Shown here piece after piece: positions 54,836 to 56,678 of a stretch of 56,678 nucleotides of DNA (position 1 is the first letter of the stretch; each line of letters opens with the position of its first letter). The translations under genes were made by a program, and so were the position numbers. The notes below the pieces were generated by a model. The model had not been told where the DNA came from and ran no database searches. It saw only the letters and a program-made list of their open reading frames with translations. The DNA is from an uncultured Collinsella sp. (GTDB lineage: Bacteria; Actinomycetota; Coriobacteriia; Coriobacteriales; Coriobacteriaceae): positions 1-56,678 of the forward strand of contig UQIV01000016.1 of NCBI GenBank assembly GCA_900541205.1. The letters run 5' to 3'.

Positions 54836-54888
54836 CTCGGTTTGGTGGTTCTTCGCCCGTAAGTGTATGGTCTTTTGACTTGCCGCTG

Positions 54889-54920
54889 GCCCCGCCGTGC
54901 TACGCACGGCGGGGCTTTTT
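54889..54920 (+). terminator. Terminator after the alcohol dehydrogenase
   Basis: GCCCCGCCGTGC pairs exactly with GCACGGCGGGGC around TAC, followed by TTTTT. Confidence 0.92.
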
Positions 54921-54996
54921 GTGCTGCGTCGATGCCCTGAGACGGACGAAACCAAGGCGTACTGCCCGCTGCGGATAGGTGGTGCACTTCCCTGCG

Positions 54997-55250
54997 TGCA
55001 TTTTTGGGAGTATTCAGCAAGCTCTTAAAAATGCATAACGTTGTGAATGGGCGGTAGTGACCCGCAGGCGCCCATCGACAGCCATTGTGGGCGGGCTATC
55101 GATGAGTGGAGGGGGTTGTTACTGAGTTTCTGCTTTGCGACAACCTGCAACACTGTTGTAACCGCTTCATTTTGTCGTTCGTGATGGGGCCGTTGGGGCC
55201 CACGGTGCTGAATACTCCGTTTTTTGCACGGTCCAAGGTGGGGCACCCTG
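54997..55250. repeat. Long element with complementary conserved ends, copy 2
   Basis: GAGTATTCAGCA (55008-55019) and TGCTGAATACTC (55206-55217) pair exactly. Copy 1 at 32499 has T for A and A for T at the same place, a paired change. The right end continues TTTTTTGCACGG and GGGGCACCC as in copy 1. The inner 185 bases do not resemble copy 1. No gene is contained; the rest up to 55322 shows nothing clear. Confidence 0.8.
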
Positions 55251-55322
55251 AGACGAAGCAAAAAGATGTCTCATTTCTATGCAAATACCGATAGGATTTA
55301 TGCAAGATTGGGATTGTAAACC

Positions 55323-55390
55323 GTGCACGTGCACAAAACCGGTGCGGGGACGTCTGGAGGCGGCTCGGCTCCTGGGGCATTGCACGTGCA
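55323..55390. promoter_or_regulatory. Twin TGCACGTGCA palindromes before the M42 peptidase
   Basis: TGCACGTGCA occurs at 55324-55333 and again at 55381-55390, 57 bases apart, both within 120 bases of the start codon. Two identical perfect palindromes suggest paired operators for a dimeric regulator. Confidence 0.5.
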
Positions 55391-55439
55391 GAACGGTTAA
55401 AATCGGGACTCGGTCTTAGTTTTACTTGGAAGGATGCAT

Positions 55440-56483
55440 ATGACTTCTAATATTGATGCTTCTCTAGGGGAGACGCTCTCCTATATCGCAGGACAGCTTA
55501 AGACGCTGACTTCTATTGCTTCGCCTACCGGCTATACCCGTGCGGCGACTGATTATCTAATGGAGACCCTGCGCGATATGGGATTTGGCCCCGAGCGTTC
55601 CAATAAGGGTAACGTGCTCGTTGAGCTTGGTGGCGAGGGTGAGCCGCTCGTACTGGCGAGCCATGTCGATACCCTGGGCGCCATGGTGCGTTCCATTAAG
55701 GACAATGGTCGCCTGCGCCCCACGACGCTCGGCGGGCACCAGTGGTCTACGGCCGATGGAGAGAACTGCACCGTCTACACGCGCGACGGCAATGTCTACA
55801 CGGGCGTGGTTCTTAACACCGAGCCTTCGGCGCATGTGGCCGATGAGCCGGTCAAGACCATCGAGAAGAACATGGAAATCCTGCTCGACGAGAATGTCGA
55901 CAGCAAGGACGACGTGCTTGAGCTGGGCATTCAGACTGGTGACATCATCGCCATGGATCCGCGTACCACGGTGACGGAGAGCGGCTACATTAAGAGTCGC
56001 TTCTTGGACGACAAGCTGTCGGCGTCGATTCTGCTGGGCTTGGCGCGTGCCGTCGCCGCTGGCGAGGTGACGCTTTCGCGCAAGGTGTCGCTGCTCTTTA
56101 CCGTGTACGAGGAGGTCGGCCACGGTGGTGCCTTTGTGCCGGCCGACACGCGCGAGATGATCAGCGTGGACATGGGTTGCGTGGGCGACGACCTAGGCTG
56201 CACCGAGCGCATGGTTTCGATCTGCGCCAAGGATTCGGGCGGTCCGTACAATTACGACCTGGTGACCACGCTATCCAATATCGCGCGCGAGCTCGAGCTT
56301 GATTACGCCATCGACGTGTACCCGCATTACGGCTCGGACGTTGAGGCCACGCTTTCTGCCGGCTACGACATCCGTCACGGTCTGATCGGTCCCGGCGTGT
56401 ACGCGAGCCACAACTACGAGCGCAGCCACATCGACGGTGTGCGCAACACCTACGAGCTGGTTCGCGCCTACGTTCAGCGCTAG
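55440..56483 (+). CDS. M42-family metallo-aminopeptidase
   Basis: This 347-residue peptidase of the M42 (FrvX/glutamyl aminopeptidase) family removes residues from short peptides in the cytoplasm. Metal ligands are visible in VLASHVDTLGAMV, SRFLDDKLSASILLGLA, VYEEVGHGG (with the catalytic Glu), SVDMGCVGDD and near the end ASHNYERSHIDGV. It starts at the ATG at 55440, 6 bases after GGAAGG; an ATG two codons earlier overlaps that site. Confidence 0.92.
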   Translation: MTSNIDASLGETLSYIAGQLKTLTSIASPTGYTRAATDYLMETLRDMGFGPERSNKGNVLVELGGEGEPLVLASHVDTLGAMVRSIKDNGRLRPTTLGGHQWSTADGENCTVYTRDGNVYTGVVLNTEPSAHVADEPVKTIEKNMEILLDENVDSKDDVLELGIQTGDIIAMDPRTTVTESGYIKSRFLDDKLSASILLGLARAVAAGEVTLSRKVSLLFTVYEEVGHGGAFVPADTREMISVDMGCVGDDLGCTERMVSICAKDSGGPYNYDLVTTLSNIARELELDYAIDVYPHYGSDVEATLSAGYDIRHGLIGPGVYASHNYERSHIDGVRNTYELVRAYVQR

Positions 56484-56508
56484 ACGCATTTATAGCGCGT
56501 GGCAAGTT

Positions 56509-56552
56509 AAGAGCGTCCTAGCCGGTATAACGTTGCCGGCAGGGGCGCTCTT
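56509..56552 (+). terminator. Probable terminator after the M42 peptidase
   Basis: AAGAGCG(T)CC and GGGGCGCTCTT, with an inner stem GCCGG/CCGGC, form a hairpin 25 bases after the stop. The T-run is only two bases. Confidence 0.6.
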
Positions 56553-56556
56553 GTGC

Positions 56557-56580
56557 GTTGCGGTGAAATAGGGACTGTTT
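56557..56580. repeat. Left half of the 67-bp inverted repeat
   Basis: GTTGCGGTGAAATAGGGACT and the next four bases (GTTT) match the left arm at 23214 with one difference. A loop-like stretch ending CTTAAAC follows, then the right arm stops after AAAC and the presumed insertion element begins. Confidence 0.7.
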
Positions 56581-56606
56581 GGCGGTTTTAAACGCTTAAA
56601 CGGGGG

Positions 56607-56678
56607 TGCGGACAGAAAGTTGGACCGCGGGGCGGTCCGGACTGGAGGTTCGCATGTACAGCAGGGAGAAGGTCGAGC
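56607..56678 (+). mobile_element. Left end of a probable IS3-type element
   Basis: The sequence starts TGCGGACAGAAAGTTGGAC, like the left ends of many IS3/IS150 elements (ACAGAAAGTTGGAC or close). A short palindrome GGACCGC/GCGGTCC (56622-56638) follows, then GGAGG and a reading frame. The element runs out of the window. Confidence 0.5.
56654..56678 (+). CDS. Start of a partial gene, probably a transposase
   Basis: Only eight codons (MYSREKVE) are present before the window ends. The ATG has GGAGG 5 bases upstream. Its place just inside an IS-like end makes a small IS3-type helix-turn-helix protein likely. Confidence 0.45.

Overview
The window is about 57 kb of GC-rich bacterial chromosome. 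The gene content suggests an anaerobic, fermentative gut actinobacterium of the Coriobacteriia, most likely Collinsella or a close relative: ftsE-ftsX and smpB housekeeping genes, an oxygen-sensitive [FeFe] hydrogenase, two sugar PTS clusters, a flavin reductase/rubredoxin pair, and no respiratory chain genes. The genus is an inference from gene content and sequence style, not from a database search.

Layout. 0-4.7 kb: ftsE (with a long N-terminal extension), ftsX and RNase R. 4.7-7.2 kb: small accessory genes (serine recombinase, VanZ-like protein, ArsC/Spx-like protein, a possible DNA-binding fragment) and a three-unit hairpin array. 7.4-10.1 kb: tRNA-Gln and tRNA-Glu, a TPR-like protein, smpB, flavin reductase and a small rubredoxin. 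10.2-18.2 kb: a frameshifted Nramp metal transporter, then gltB-gltD glutamate synthase. 18.5-22.8 kb: an unknown protein, an AbiEi/DUF559-like protein bracketed by hairpin arrays, an amidohydrolase and a zinc-ribbon membrane protein. 22.9-26.1 kb: a copper operon on the minus strand (copA-copZ-csoR) with a CsoR-like operator in its promoter. 26.2-29.5 kb: a Ser/Thr kinase with a DUF6273-like outer domain plus an FHA protein, again bracketed by hairpins. 30-33.7 kb: a DEAD-box helicase with a long RGG-type tail and a flavodoxin/ferredoxin fusion. 34-38.5 kb: an alpha-glucoside PTS cluster (EIIA, BglG-type antiterminator, EIICB, GH4 enzyme). 38.8-44.9 kb: an apparent operon of a NuoF/GltD-like electron-transfer subunit, [FeFe] hydrogenase, a lipoprotein binding protein and a fused permease-ATPase. 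45-46.2 kb: an orphan RelB/DinJ antitoxin and a CPBP protease. 46.2-50.3 kb: a beta-glucoside cluster (AraC regulator, GH1 enzyme, EIIBC). 50.4-56.5 kb: a YgiQ radical SAM protein, DUF1275 protein, iron alcohol dehydrogenase and M42 peptidase. The right edge looks like the start of an IS3-type element.

The sugar genes fit together: both PTS EIIBC proteins lack an EIIA domain, and a free-standing Crr-type EIIA is encoded beside the first. Imported phospho-glucosides are cut by the GH4 and GH1 enzymes, and the hydrogenase and alcohol dehydrogenase can dispose of the resulting electrons.

The most striking unexplained feature is the intergenic DNA. It carries several separate families of structured inverted repeats. 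The main one is a hairpin of exactly 59 bases (17-base arm, 25-base loop, 17-base arm). It occurs in 11 full copies, singly or in arrays of two or three, with 21-22 base spacers and paired changes in the arms that keep the stem. A second family (46-base hairpin, 16-base spacers) forms another array, and a third (about 255 bp) has conserved complementary ends and an unrelated core.
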